Source of the DNA: CAVQCJ01 sp963711005
Lineage (GTDB): Bacteria > Actinomycetota > Actinomycetes > Prado026
Assembly: GCA_963711005.1 (NCBI GenBank)
Contig: CAVQCJ010000006.1
Span: 372,001 to 436,000 of the forward strand
Length of the DNA: 64,000 nt
Reading direction: 5' to 3'
This document shows positions 8,804 through 17,646 of the stretch, one piece after another. The notes below the pieces were generated by a model that saw only the letters and a program-made list of their open reading frames with translations, was not told the origin of the DNA and did not search any database. Within the stretch, counting starts at the first letter, position 1, and the number at the start of each line of letters is the position of its first letter. A program made the translations under genes and the position numbers.

Positions 8804-8829
8804 CGCGCTCCTTGCCGTGCTCGGGTCGG

Positions 8830-9582
8830 TCAGTTCGTGCCGGGGACGAGGGCGTGCACGAGGTAGCTGGCCACCTCGCCGGGGGTGGTGCCCTTGCCGA
8901 AGATCCGGTCGACGCCGAGCTCCGTGGCACGGCCCTCGTCGAACCGCGGTCCGCCCACCACCAGCAGGGGCCTTCGCCCGGCCGGGTAAGCCTCGTTGAA
9001 GGCCGCGGACATCTCGCGGGTGTTGTGCAGGTGAGCGTCCCGCTGGGTGACCACCTGGGAGACGAGCACGGCGTCCGCGCCGGCCGTCCTGGCCCGTTCG
9101 ACCAGCTCGGGGACCAGCACCTGGGCGCCGAGGTTCACCACCTCGATCTCGCCGTAGTACTCGAGCCCCTTCTCCCCCGCGAACCCCTTGATGTTGAGGA
9201 TCGCGTCGATGCCGACGGTGTGGGCGTCGGTGCCGATGCAGGCGCCGACCACCACCAGCGGCCGGTGCAGGCCGCGCTTGACCGCCGCGTCGACCTCCTT
9301 GGCGGACAGCAGCGGGAACTCCCGCTCGACCACCTCCACCTTGGAGGTGTCGACCAGGTGGTGGACCGACCCGTACACGACGAAGAACGTGAAGTCCGGG
9401 CCCATGGACTTGGCGTGCACCACCATCGCCGGGTCCATGCCCATCTTGCGGGCGAGCTGCAGTGCCGCACCCTCGGCCCGCTTGTCGTGCGGCAGCGGCA
9501 GCGTGAACGACAGCTGGACCATGCCGTCGCCGGTCGTGTCGCCGTACGGACGGACGATCCGGGGCTCGCGGGCGGCCGTCAC
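8830..9582 (-). CDS. kamE: Lysine 5,6-aminomutase, beta (B12-binding) subunit
   Basis: A 250-residue adenosylcobalamin-binding subunit. With KamD it moves the terminal amino group of (beta-)lysine from carbon 6 to carbon 5. The cobalamin motif D-x-H-x-x-G is at D119-H121-G124 (TDAHTVG). Eleven residues after that histidine comes K132 in LNIKG; the same spacing separates the cobalamin-ligand histidine and the PLP-binding lysine in the characterised clostridial subunit, so both cofactor residues are present. The GTG start overlaps the kamD stop by 4 bases (GTGA). I see no sign of truncation. Confidence 0.95.
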   Translation of the reverse strand: MTAAREPRIVRPYGDTTGDGMVQLSFTLPLPHDKRAEGAALQLARKMGMDPAMVVHAKSMGPDFTFFVVYGSVHHLVDTSKVEVVEREFPLLSAKEVDAAVKRGLHRPLVVVGACIGTDAHTVGIDAILNIKGFAGEKGLEYYGEIEVVNLGAQVLVPELVERARTAGADAVLVSQVVTQRDAHLHNTREMSAAFNEAYPAGRRPLLVVGGPRFDEGRATELGVDRIFGKGTTPGEVASYLVHALVPGTN

Positions 9583-11168
9583 GGGGCCGCCTCGAGCAGG
9601 TCGGTGGCCGGGTTCACGTACCCGGCTGCCTGCCGGAAGACGCCGTCCAGGCCCTTGCCCGCGTCGGCCGGCCGCTTCATCAGGCCGAAGGTGCCGTCGC
9701 CGATGGCGGACAGCAGCCCGGACGGGCCCGGGTGGTCGACGATCTGCTCGAGCAGGTCGATCGCCTCGGCCAGCACCTGGTGCGCCCGCTGGACGATGAA
9801 GCCGTCGTGCCGGGGCAGGAAGTCCTCGTGCAGGCGGCCGGCCGCGTTGAACACGTAGCGGACGTTCTGCAGGGCGAGGTCCCGGTCGGACAGCCACGGC
9901 GTGACCACCGCCTCGGTCATCATCCCGACCAGCAGGATCCCCTGGCCGGTCATCGCCCCGGCCAGGTTGAAGAAGCCGTCCAGGAGGTAGCCGCGGAACA
10001 CGTCGCCGGTCATGTGCTTGGTCGGCGGCATCCACTTGAGCGGGGCGTCCGGGAACAGCTCGCGGGCCAGCATCGCGTGGGCCAGCTCGATCCGGAACGA
10101 GTCGGGCAGGTCCGGGTTGACCTCGAAGGCGTGCCCCAGCCCGAGCTGCCAGTCGGCCAGGCCAGCCTCCTTGGCGAAGTACTCGTTGAGGAGCTGGCTC
10201 ACCGTCACCGTGTGCGCGGCCTCGAGCGCGTCCGCAGTGGTGAGGTAGTTGTCCTCGCCGGTGTTGATCACGATCCCGGCGCGGGCGTGCACCTGCCGGG
10301 AGAACCGCTGGTCGACGAAGGTCCGCACCGGGTTGATGTCGCGGAACAGGATCCCGTACATCGAGTCGTTGAGCATCATGTCGAGCCGCTCGAGGCCGGC
10401 CAGCGCCGCGATCTCCGGCATGCACAGCCCGGAGGCGTAGTTGGTCAGCCGCACGTACCGACCCAGGTCCCGCGAGACCTCGTCCAGGGCAGCCCGCATC
10501 AGCCGGAAGTTCTCCTGCGTGGCGTACGTCCCGGCGTACCCCTCTCGGGTGGCGCCCTCGGGCACGTAGTCGAGCAGGGACTGCCCGGTGGACCGGATCA
10601 CCGCGATCACGTCGGCGCCCTCGCGGGCGGCCGCCTGGGCCTGCGGGATGTCCTCGTAGATGTCGCCGGTGGCCACGATCAGGTAGATCCAGGGCTTGGG
10701 CGGGTCGCCCAGGCGCTCGACCAGCCGCTCCCGCTCGCGCCGGTTGCGGTCGATCCTGGCGATCCCCCGGCCGACCGCGGCGGTCGCCGCGCGCCGCGCC
10801 CGCTCGGCGTCGCGGCCCTCCGGCACGCGGAACGTCCCGGATCCGGCGGCCGCCTTCTGGGCCAGCACCTCCAGCGCCTGCGCACCGGTGACGCCGTCCC
10901 GGCGCATGGCGTCCCAGACCGGGAGGGCGACGCCGTGCTCGAGCCCGCAGTCCGCCCGGACGGCGTCGACGAGCCGGTTCACCCACGGGATGCCTTCGGC
11001 GTCGGCCCCGGACAGCCCGGCCAGGCGCAGCACGGCCCGCTCGACGGACACGGTGCTGTGGCTGCGGGCGAGCTTGACCACGGGGCCGCCGGCCTTGCGG
11101 GCCAGCGACCGGGCCTTGCGGACGACGGCAGAGTCGAGCTCCAGCCTGGAGGTGCGCCGAGCGGTCAC
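9579..11168 (-). CDS. kamD: Lysine 5,6-aminomutase, alpha subunit
   Basis: A 529-residue PLP/adenosylcobalamin enzyme subunit that forms the TIM barrel of lysine 5,6-aminomutase. Conserved family segments are visible: PWIYLIVATGDIYEDIPQ (about residue 180), GYAGTYATQENF, TNYASGLCMPEI, MLNDSMYGILFRDIN, and INTGEDNYLTTADAL. Substrate is probably L-beta-lysine made by the nearby KamA, giving 3,5-diaminohexanoate. The GTG start overlaps the kdd stop by 4 bases and its own stop overlaps kamE by 4 bases, so subunits are translationally coupled. Length fits the family. Confidence 0.95.
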   Translation of the reverse strand: MTARRTSRLELDSAVVRKARSLARKAGGPVVKLARSHSTVSVERAVLRLAGLSGADAEGIPWVNRLVDAVRADCGLEHGVALPVWDAMRRDGVTGAQALEVLAQKAAAGSGTFRVPEGRDAERARRAATAAVGRGIARIDRNRRERERLVERLGDPPKPWIYLIVATGDIYEDIPQAQAAAREGADVIAVIRSTGQSLLDYVPEGATREGYAGTYATQENFRLMRAALDEVSRDLGRYVRLTNYASGLCMPEIAALAGLERLDMMLNDSMYGILFRDINPVRTFVDQRFSRQVHARAGIVINTGEDNYLTTADALEAAHTVTVSQLLNEYFAKEAGLADWQLGLGHAFEVNPDLPDSFRIELAHAMLARELFPDAPLKWMPPTKHMTGDVFRGYLLDGFFNLAGAMTGQGILLVGMMTEAVVTPWLSDRDLALQNVRYVFNAAGRLHEDFLPRHDGFIVQRAHQVLAEAIDLLEQIVDHPGPSGLLSAIGDGTFGLMKRPADAGKGLDGVFRQAAGYVNPATDLLEAAP

Positions 11169-12254
11169 GGGGTGCTCCCTCCGTCTGGTCGGGACGCCTC
11201 TGCGCGAAGGCGGTCCTCGAACATGGTCCGCACGCCCGGTACCTCGCGCAGCAGGTCGAGCGCCAGGTCGGCGTGGCCCGGGGTGTAGCCGTTGCCGATC
11301 AGCATCGTGACATCCGCGGCCAACCCCTCGGCGCCGAGCGCGGCGGCCGAGAACGAGGTCGCCATCGAGAAGAAGACCACGGTCCCGCCCTCGGCGGTGG
11401 CCAGGACCGCGCCATGCTCGCAGCCGGGGACGTCGACGCAGACCACCGTGACGTCGGCCGGACCCCCCAGGCCATGCTCGACCGCGGCCGCGAGCGCCAC
11501 CGGGTCGCGGGCGTCGGCCAGGACGACGGCGTCGGCGAGCCCCGCCGCGGTCAGCGCGGCGGCCTCCGCGGCGACCGGTACGACGCCGCAGGTCCGCCGG
11601 GCTCCGGCCGCGCGGGCCGCCGCCAGCGACAGCGACCCGGACTTGCCGGCCCCCCCGACGACGGCCACGGCCGGCGGCCTGGACCGGTGCACGTACCCGC
11701 GGACGACGCGCTCGGTCAGCGCCGGGGCTCCGCAGACGTCCATGACCATCATCGCCAGCGCCGGGTCGAGGTCGTCGGGCAGGACGGCGGCGATCGAGCG
11801 GCCGAACAGGATCGCGGTCCCGTCGACCGGGACCTGCTCGGAGCGGCCGTCCCAGCCGGCCAGCCCGTCCTCGATCCGCAGCGGGGTCAGCGACAGCGAG
11901 ACCAGCGAGGCCACCCGGTCGCCCGGCCGCAGGCCGAGGGGCGACTCGCGGCCCCACCTCCTCGACGGTGCCGACGAGCATGCCGCCGGAGCCGGTGACC
12001 GGGTTCTGCATCTTGCCGCGGGTGCCGACGATCTCGAGCACCTCGGCGCGGACCGCGTCGCCGTTCCCGCCGTGCTTGGTGGCCAGCTGGCGGTAGGACG
12101 CGGCGTCCAGGTTGAGCGTGCGGACCCGGATCCGGACCTCGTCCGGCCACAGCTCGGGTCCTGCGTCCAGCCTCGTGGCCGCCTGCGGCAGCACCCCGGC
12201 GGGCTCGAGCACGCGGTGCAGGCCGACCGGGGAGGACGGCGTGGTCCGGGGCAC
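11165..12254 (-). CDS. kdd: L-erythro-3,5-diaminohexanoate dehydrogenase, frameshifted in this sequence
   Basis: Kdd oxidises 3,5-diaminohexanoate to 5-amino-3-oxohexanoate with NAD(P). The N-terminal part (LHRVLEPAGVLPQAA, DEVRIRVRTLNLDAASYRQL, GNGDAVRAEVLEIVGTRGKM) is in one frame up to EEVG. From about 11951 the protein continues one base shifted (ESPLGLRPGDRVASLVSLSL), and the break lies in a run of four G. The Rossmann segment AVAVVGGAGKSGSLSL is intact. Corrected length is ~362 residues. The GTG at 12254 was chosen because GGAGG lies just upstream. It heads the minus-strand kam operon and overlaps kamD by 4 bases. Confidence 0.9.
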
Positions 12255-12324
12255 GGGCGGGTCCTCCAGGCGCGGTGGCAACGACGGGACAGGAACGACG
12301 CCGCAGATCTTACGGTGTCGCGGT

Positions 12325-12341
12325 GGATCTGCCGGAGATCC
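12325..12341. promoter_or_regulatory. Palindromic operator candidate between kdd and kamA
   Basis: GGATCT and AGATCC form a perfect 6-base inverted repeat around GCCGG. It lies near the middle of the 151-base divergent promoter region, 64 bases before kamA and 70 before kdd. A possible kamA -10 element TATCCT follows at 12347-12352. An Lrp/AsnC regulator encoded just past kamA is a natural candidate to bind here (inference). Confidence 0.45.
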
Positions 12342-12405
12342 TTCCGTATCCTTAGGGAACCGGCATCGCCGCCGGGCCCGTCAGCAGCGTCGCTGGAGAC
12401 CACAG

Positions 12406-13869
12406 GTGACCGAACAGCCGTACGCCTACCGTCGCATCGAGCCGGTCGAGCCGGACTGGACCCGGCTGCCCGGGTACGCGGCGGTGACCAGCGAGCAGTG
12501 GGCCGACGTGCAGTGGCAGCGCGCGCACTGCGTCAAGAACCTCAAGCAGCTGCGAGAGGTCGTCGGCGACCTGGTCGAGGACCGCTTCTACGCGGACCTC
12601 GAGCGGGACCAGGCCGAGCGCGCGACGATGTCCATGCTCATCCCGCCGCAGATGATGAACACCATCGTCCCCGGCTCGCACGACGCCGGCACGCCCACGC
12701 ATGCCCAGTTCACCGAGGCCCTGTACGCGGACCCGGTGCGCCGGTACATGCTCCCGGTGTTCAGCGACCGCCGCGTCGACTGGCCCTCGCACCCGTACGC
12801 CAGCCGCGACTCCTTGCACGAGCACGAGATGTGGACGGCCGAGGGGCTGACACACCGCTACCCGACCAAGGTACTGGCCGAGCTGCTGCCGACCTGCCCG
12901 CAGTACTGCGGCCACTGCACCCGGATGGACCTCGTCGGCAACTCCACCCCGGTGATCTCCAAGCTCAAGTTCGACCTGAAGCCGGTGGACCGCTACGAGG
13001 GCATGTTCGCCTACCTCGAGGGCCAGCCCGGCGTACGCGACGTGGTGGTGTCCGGCGGAGACGTCGCGAACATGCCGTGGAAGAACCTCGAGGCGTTCGT
13101 CGCCCGGCTGTTGGAGATCGAGAACATCCGTGACATCAGGCTGGCCACCAAGGCCCTGATGGGGCTCCCGCAGCACTGGCTGCAGGACGACGTGCGCGCC
13201 GGGATGGAGCGGCTGTGCACGGTCGCCACCGCCCGCGGCGTCCAGATCGCGATCCACACCCACGTCAACGCGGCGCAGTCGGTGACGCCGCTCGTGGCCG
13301 ACGCCACCCGGGCGATGCTCGAGACCGGCGTGCGCGACGTCCGCAACCAGGGCGTGCTCATGCGCGGCGTCAACGACTCCCCCGCCCAGCTCCTCGACCT
13401 GTGCTTCGCGCTGCTCGACGGCGCCGGGATCATGCCGTACTACTTCTACATGTGCGACATGATCCCGTTCAGCGAGCACTGGCGGGTGTCGGTGCACCAG
13501 GCGCAGCACCTGCAGCACGCGGTCATGGGGTACCTGCCCGGCTTCGCCACCCCGCGGATCGTCTGCGACGTCCCCTACGTCGGCAAGCGCTGGGTGCACC
13601 AGCTCGAGGACTACGACCGGGTGCGTGGGATCTCCTACTGGACCAAGAACTACCGCACCGGGATCGAGCTCGACGACCCGGAGGCGCTGGCCCGCCGGTA
13701 CGAGTACTACGACCCGATCGACACGCTGCCGGCCGAGGGCCAGGCCTGGTGGGCCGAGCACGCGGCCGAGCACGGCGACGGGCTCGAGGCGGCCGTGGCG
13801 GCCGCAGCGGCGTCCAGGGCGGCTGCCCACGCCCAGCACGAGGACCTCGTCCAGGGAGTCCGCGGCTGA
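12406..13869 (+). CDS. kamA: Lysine 2,3-aminomutase (radical SAM)
   Basis: A 487-residue radical-SAM/PLP enzyme that converts L-lysine to L-beta-lysine, feeding KamDE. The cluster motif C-x3-C-x2-C is C164-C168-C171. R173 follows it as in the clostridial enzyme, where that arginine binds the substrate carboxylate. The two aspartates that bind the lysine side-chain amine align as D351 (YMCDM) and D388 (VCDVP), and the PLP lysine as K394 (VGK). Around these the sequence is divergent (CPQYCGHCTRMD instead of the usual CxxYCRHCTRRR). The N-terminus is long. The GTG follows GGAG. It is divergent from kdd and convergent with the Lrp gene, 7 bases away. Confidence 0.92.
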   Translation: MTEQPYAYRRIEPVEPDWTRLPGYAAVTSEQWADVQWQRAHCVKNLKQLREVVGDLVEDRFYADLERDQAERATMSMLIPPQMMNTIVPGSHDAGTPTHAQFTEALYADPVRRYMLPVFSDRRVDWPSHPYASRDSLHEHEMWTAEGLTHRYPTKVLAELLPTCPQYCGHCTRMDLVGNSTPVISKLKFDLKPVDRYEGMFAYLEGQPGVRDVVVSGGDVANMPWKNLEAFVARLLEIENIRDIRLATKALMGLPQHWLQDDVRAGMERLCTVATARGVQIAIHTHVNAAQSVTPLVADATRAMLETGVRDVRNQGVLMRGVNDSPAQLLDLCFALLDGAGIMPYYFYMCDMIPFSEHWRVSVHQAQHLQHAVMGYLPGFATPRIVCDVPYVGKRWVHQLEDYDRVRGISYWTKNYRTGIELDDPEALARRYEYYDPIDTLPAEGQAWWAEHAAEHGDGLEAAVAAAAASRAAAHAQHEDLVQGVRG

Positions 13870-13876
13870 GCGACGC

Positions 13877-14317
13877 TCACAGGGCCGGCGGACGGCCTTC
13901 GTACGGGGTGGAGAGCACGACGATGGTGCGGGTCCGGACGTTGGCCGCGGCCCGGATCTCGGCCAGCAGGCTCTCCAGGTCCGCCGGCGACGGCACCCGG
14001 ACCTTGAGGATGTACGACTCCTCGCCGGCGACGCTGTAGCAGGCCTCGATCGCGGGCAGGCTCTCGAGCTTGTCGGGGGCGTCGTCCGGAGCGGCCGGGT
14101 CGAGCGGGATCGCGGAGACGAACGCAGTCAGCGGCAGCCCGACGGCCACCGGGTCGACGACGGCGGCGTAGCCGCGGATCACCCCACGCTCCTCGAGCTT
14201 GCGCACCCGCTGGTGGACGGCGGAGGTGCTCAGGCCGGTGGAGCGGCCCAGGTCCGTGAAACTCATCCGGCCGTCGGCCGAGAGCAGACGCAGGATCTGC
14301 CGGTCTAGGTCCTCCAC
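13877..14317 (-). CDS. Lrp/AsnC-family transcriptional regulator
   Basis: A 146-residue regulator: an N-terminal helix-turn-helix (LDRQILRLLSADGRMSFTDL, then GLSTSAVHQRVRKLEERGVI, residues ~4-48) and a C-terminal RAM domain for amino-acid binding and oligomerisation (residues ~65-140). Proteins of this family often sense the amino acid whose metabolism they control. It lies next to kamA, convergent with it, so control of the lysine genes by lysine is a reasonable inference, with the palindrome at 12325-12341 as possible target. Length is typical. Confidence 0.92.
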   Translation of the reverse strand: MEDLDRQILRLLSADGRMSFTDLGRSTGLSTSAVHQRVRKLEERGVIRGYAAVVDPVAVGLPLTAFVSAIPLDPAAPDDAPDKLESLPAIEACYSVAGEESYILKVRVPSPADLESLLAEIRAAANVRTRTIVVLSTPYEGRPPAL

Positions 14318-14386
14318 CCGGCGGAATCTACCGCCCCGGGGCGGATACCGCCCCGCACCCGTTCGGATGCGGGGCGGCCCGAGGTC

Positions 14387-14647
14387 TCACCGAACCCGCC
14401 GTACCGTCCCGTCCGGCTCGCGGACGTACTTCACGGCGGGGCCGAGCGACACCCCACTCGCCCGGACGGCTGCCTCCGGACCCGGCGCTAGGCCGGACCG
14501 GGCGACCGCCGTCGCGGCCGATCCCCCCGCGTGGCCGGCGGCCGGAGCCGTCGTCCCCGCGGAGGCGGGCAGTGCGAGCACCGCCACCGTCGACGCCGAG
14601 ATCAGCGCCGCGGTCACGAGCACCCGCCCTGTCGTGAGGACCCGCAT
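14387..14647 (-). CDS. Small secreted protein
   Basis: An 86-residue product. The N-terminus (MRVLTTGRVLVTAALISAS...) is a signal peptide with probable cleavage after PASA near residue 31. The remaining ~55 residues are Ala/Gly-rich and end in a basic tail (REPDGTVRRVR). The ATG follows GGGAGAA, which decides against an upstream in-frame ATG. No family or partner is recognised. It lies alone between the Lrp gene and the acyl-CoA dehydrogenase. Confidence 0.55.
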   Translation of the reverse strand: MRVLTTGRVLVTAALISASTVAVLALPASAGTTAPAAGHAGGSAATAVARSGLAPGPEAAVRASGVSLGPAVKYVREPDGTVRRVR

Positions 14648-14794
14648 GAGCAATTCTCCCGTCCGCCTGCGCGGACGAGCCGGTCTCGCCACTCACTCCC
14701 CGGACGGTCTGGGCGACCGTGCTGTCTCCGTGCCGGCGCCCGCTCGTCGCGGCCGCCGGTCGGTGGGGACCATCCGGATCATCGTGTCCCGTCC

Positions 14795-14814
14795 CCCTCC
14801 CCGGTCGGGGAGGG
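14795..14814. terminator. Hairpin downstream of the acyl-CoA dehydrogenase gene
   Basis: CCCTCCCC and GGGGAGGG form a perfect 8-base stem with a GGTC loop. It lies 106 bases past the dehydrogenase stop and upstream of the small secreted protein, both on the minus strand. It fits a GC-rich intrinsic terminator but lacks a T-tract. Confidence 0.4.
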
Positions 14815-14919
14815 AACACTTCGTGCTTCGTCCCCGGCCACCGGCCGCTTGAGCGAAGTGGTTCCAGCGGCTGCCGGAGGGTGCCCACTCTCCAGGTGTT
14901 GCATGGCGAAACGGTGGGG

Positions 14920-16101
14920 TCAGGCGGAGGTGAGGGACCGGCCGATCACGACCCGCTGAATCTGGTTGGTTCCCTCGACGATCTGCAGCACCTTGGCCTC
15001 GCGCAGGTAGCGCTCGACCGGGTAGTCCTGGACGTACCCGTACCCGCCGAAGACCTGCACGGCGTCGGTGGTCACCCGCATGGCGGCGTCGGTGGCGAAC
15101 AGCTTGGCCATCGCCGCCTGCGTGCCGAAGGGCCGTCCGGCGTCGCGCAGGCGGGCCGCGTCCAGGTAGAGCGCCCGTGCTGCCGCGACCGCCGTCGCCA
15201 TGTCCGCGAGCAGGAACGACAGCCCCTGGAACTCCCCCACCGGCCGGCCGAACTGGTGCCGCTCGCGCGCCCAGTCGACGGCTGCGTCCAGCGCCGCCTG
15301 GGCCAGGCCAACAGCGCACGCGGCGATCCCCAGCCGTCCGCTGTCCAGCGCAGCCAGGGCGATCTCGAAGCCCTGCCCGGGCACGCCGACCAGGCGGTCG
15401 GCCGGCACCCGGGCGCCGTCCAGCACGATCTGGGCGGTCGTCGACGCGTTGGCGCCCATCTTGTGCTCGGGCGTTGCCGCCGACAGTCCGGGCGTGCTCG
15501 CGTCGGCCAGCAGGCAGGAGATCCCGCGCGGCCCAGGGCCGCCGGTGCGGACCATGAGCGCGTAGAAGTCCGCCACCCCGCCGTGGGTGATCCACGCCTT
15601 GCGACCGTCGACCACCCAGGTGCCCGAGTCCGCGCCGTCCGGGCCCGGCTCCAGCACCGCCTTGGTGACCAGCGCGGCGGCGTCCGAACCGGACTGCGGC
15701 TCGGACAGGCAGTACGCCCCGAGCAGCTCGCCGCCGAGCATGTCGGGGAGCAGCTCCGCCTGCTGCCGGGCGGTGCCGTACCTCGCGATCGGGTGGCAGG
15801 CGAGGGTGTGCACGCTGACACCGATGCCGACCGACAACCAGGCGGTGGCCAACTCCTCGAGGACCTGCAGGTAGACCTCGTACGGCTGGCCGCCACCGCC
15901 GTGCTCCTCGGGGTAGACCAGGCCCAGCAGCCCGGCCCGGCCGAGGGTGCGGAACACCTCGCGCGGGAAGCGGGCCTCGGCCTCGTACTCGGCGGCCCGG
16001 GGCGCCAGCTCGGCGGCGGCCAGCTCGCGAGCCAGCTCGATGAGCTCCGCCGCCTCCGCCGTGGGCAGCAGCCGTTCGACCCTGGGCCGCGGGGCCGCCA
16101 C
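14920..16101 (-). CDS. Acyl-CoA dehydrogenase
   Basis: A 393-residue FAD enzyme that forms the alpha-beta double bond of acyl-CoA. Family segments: YPEEHGGGG (about residue 63), AYCLSEPQSGSDA (about 129), WITHGG (about 170), and the C-terminal QVFGGYGYVQDYPVER with the catalytic glutamate in VEGTNQIQR (about 379). Length and layout match short/medium-chain dehydrogenases. Chain-length preference cannot be read. It lies near the kam cluster, whose end product crotonyl-CoA is C4, but it is not in that operon and a link is only a guess. The gene after it (M24 peptidase) is separated by 3 bases and reads in the same direction upstream. Confidence 0.93.
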   Translation of the reverse strand: MAAPRPRVERLLPTAEAAELIELARELAAAELAPRAAEYEAEARFPREVFRTLGRAGLLGLVYPEEHGGGGQPYEVYLQVLEELATAWLSVGIGVSVHTLACHPIARYGTARQQAELLPDMLGGELLGAYCLSEPQSGSDAAALVTKAVLEPGPDGADSGTWVVDGRKAWITHGGVADFYALMVRTGGPGPRGISCLLADASTPGLSAATPEHKMGANASTTAQIVLDGARVPADRLVGVPGQGFEIALAALDSGRLGIAACAVGLAQAALDAAVDWARERHQFGRPVGEFQGLSFLLADMATAVAAARALYLDAARLRDAGRPFGTQAAMAKLFATDAAMRVTTDAVQVFGGYGYVQDYPVERYLREAKVLQIVEGTNQIQRVVIGRSLTSA

Positions 16102-16104
16102 CGC

Positions 16105-17229
16105 TCAGGCCTCCAGCACGACGAGCTCGCGCGGCCGCAGGTTCAGCCGCTCGGCGCCGTCCTCGGCCACGACCACGATGTCCTCGATCCGGGCCCCGTG
16201 CCGGCCGGCCACGTACACGCCCGGCTCGATCGAGAACGCCATCCCCGGCTCCAGCAGCAGCTCGTTGCCGGCGACGATGTACGGGTCCTCGTGCGTCTCC
16301 AGCCCGATCCCGTGCCCGGTCCGGTGCACGAAGAGCTCGCCGTGGCCGGCGGCCTCGATGATGTCTCGGGCGGCGGCGTCCACGCTCGCGCATGTGACCC
16401 CGGGGCGGACCCACCCGCAGGCGGCCTCCTGTGCCGCCTCCAGCACCCGGTACAGCTCGACGAACTCCTCGCCCGGCTCGCCGACGGCGTACGTGCGGGT
16501 CGAGTCCGAGCAGTAGCCGCTCGGCATCGTGCCGCCGATGTCCACGACGACCGGCTCCCCGGCCTGGATCACCCGGTCGGACAGCTCGTGGTGCGGGCTG
16601 GCGCCGTTCGGACCCGCGCCGACGATGGTGAAGTCCACCCGGGCATGACCGGCGGCCAGGATCGCGTCGGCGATGTCGCGCCCCACCTCCGCCTCGGTGC
16701 GTCCGGCCTTGAGCCACTGGGCGACCTGGGCGTGCACGGAGTCGATGGCCGCACCGGCCTCGCGCAGCGCCGCCACCTCGGTCGGGCTCTTGCGCATTCT
16801 CAGCTCGCGCAGAACCGGACCGCCCGGCCGCTGGTCGGCCGCGGGCATCGCGGCCCGCAGCGCGAGCACCTTGGCCGCCCACATGTGGTCGTCCAGCGCG
16901 ACAGCATGCGCTCCCGGCAGCAGCGACGCGACGAGCGCGTAGGGGTCGTCGGTCTCGTCCCAGGCGTGGACGGCGAGCCCGAGCTCCCCGACCGGGCTGG
17001 CCAGGGCGGCCGGCCGCTCGAGGGTCGGGACCACGATGATCGGGTCGCCGCTCGCACGGACGACCAGGCAGGTCAGCCGCTCGAGGGCGATCGCGTCGTA
17101 GCCGGTCAGGTAGGCGAGGTCCGGGCCCGGCGTCACCAGCAGCGCGTCGAGCCCGGCGGCTGCGACCCGGTCGGCGGCCGCGCGCAGCCGGGCGGACGAG
17201 TCGGCGGCGCTGCGCAAGGCTCCATTCAC
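16105..17229 (-). CDS. M24-family Xaa-Pro peptidase
   Basis: A 374-residue metallopeptidase with an N-terminal creatinase-like domain (residues ~1-150) and a C-terminal pita-bread domain. The five metal ligands of family M24 are visible: two Asp in VVVDIGG and YCSDSTRTY, His in RTGHGIGLE, Glu in FSIEPGVY, and Glu in ARIEDIVVV. It probably cleaves the bond before proline in di- or oligopeptides in the cytoplasm. The GTG start follows a GGGTGCAGGG leader. It is co-directional with the acyl-CoA dehydrogenase, 3 bases apart, and probably co-transcribed. Confidence 0.93.
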   Translation of the reverse strand: MNGALRSAADSSARLRAAADRVAAAGLDALLVTPGPDLAYLTGYDAIALERLTCLVVRASGDPIIVVPTLERPAALASPVGELGLAVHAWDETDDPYALVASLLPGAHAVALDDHMWAAKVLALRAAMPAADQRPGGPVLRELRMRKSPTEVAALREAGAAIDSVHAQVAQWLKAGRTEAEVGRDIADAILAAGHARVDFTIVGAGPNGASPHHELSDRVIQAGEPVVVDIGGTMPSGYCSDSTRTYAVGEPGEEFVELYRVLEAAQEAACGWVRPGVTCASVDAAARDIIEAAGHGELFVHRTGHGIGLETHEDPYIVAGNELLLEPGMAFSIEPGVYVAGRHGARIEDIVVVAEDGAERLNLRPRELVVLEA

Positions 17230-17268
17230 CCCTGCACCCTACGCACCGGCCGCCGGTGCGCGCCCGAC

Positions 17269-17646
17269 CTACTCCGGTCGCGCCGGGAGCTGCTGAACCG
17301 TCCAGGTGTTGCCGTCGGGGTCGGCGAAGCGGACGAAGCGGCCCCACGGCTGGTCGTCGATCGCGCTGACGTCGACAAGGCGCTCGGTGAGGTCGGCGTG
17401 CGCCTTCTCGATATCGTCGACCACGACCTGCAGGGCACGCAGCGACCCGGGTGCCATGCCACTGAGACCGCGGCCGAAGGCGATCGAGCACGCCGACCCC
17501 GGTGGAGTGACCTGGACGAAGCGGATCTCCTCGCTCACCGTCTGGTCGTGGTCCACCGGCCAGCCCAGCCGGTCACCGTAGAAGGCTCTCGCCCGGTCGA
17601 CGTCGGAGACAGGAAACAGAACGAGCTCGATGCGGTAGTCGACCAC
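17269..17646 (-). CDS. VOC-superfamily protein (glyoxalase/bleomycin-resistance-like)
   Basis: A 125-residue single VOC domain: paired beta-alpha-beta-beta-beta modules beginning VLFPVSDVDRARAFYGDRLGW and ending VRFADPDGNTWTVQQL. A Glu/Asp-rich second module (DIEKAHADL) is typical. These proteins bind a metal or small hydrophobic ligand; many are antibiotic-binding or isomerase-like and the substrate cannot be told. The GTG start follows GGAGATCACC. It is 40 bases upstream of the M24 gene on the same strand. Confidence 0.85.
   Translation of the reverse strand: MVDYRIELVLFPVSDVDRARAFYGDRLGWPVDHDQTVSEEIRFVQVTPPGSACSIAFGRGLSGMAPGSLRALQVVVDDIEKAHADLTERLVDVSAIDDQPWGRFVRFADPDGNTWTVQQLPARPE

Noticed and set aside
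14920..16101. Acyl-CoA dehydrogenase as part of the lysine pathway
   Set aside because: It is separated from the kam genes by two other genes and its own hairpin; chain-length specificity cannot be read, so only proximity supports it.
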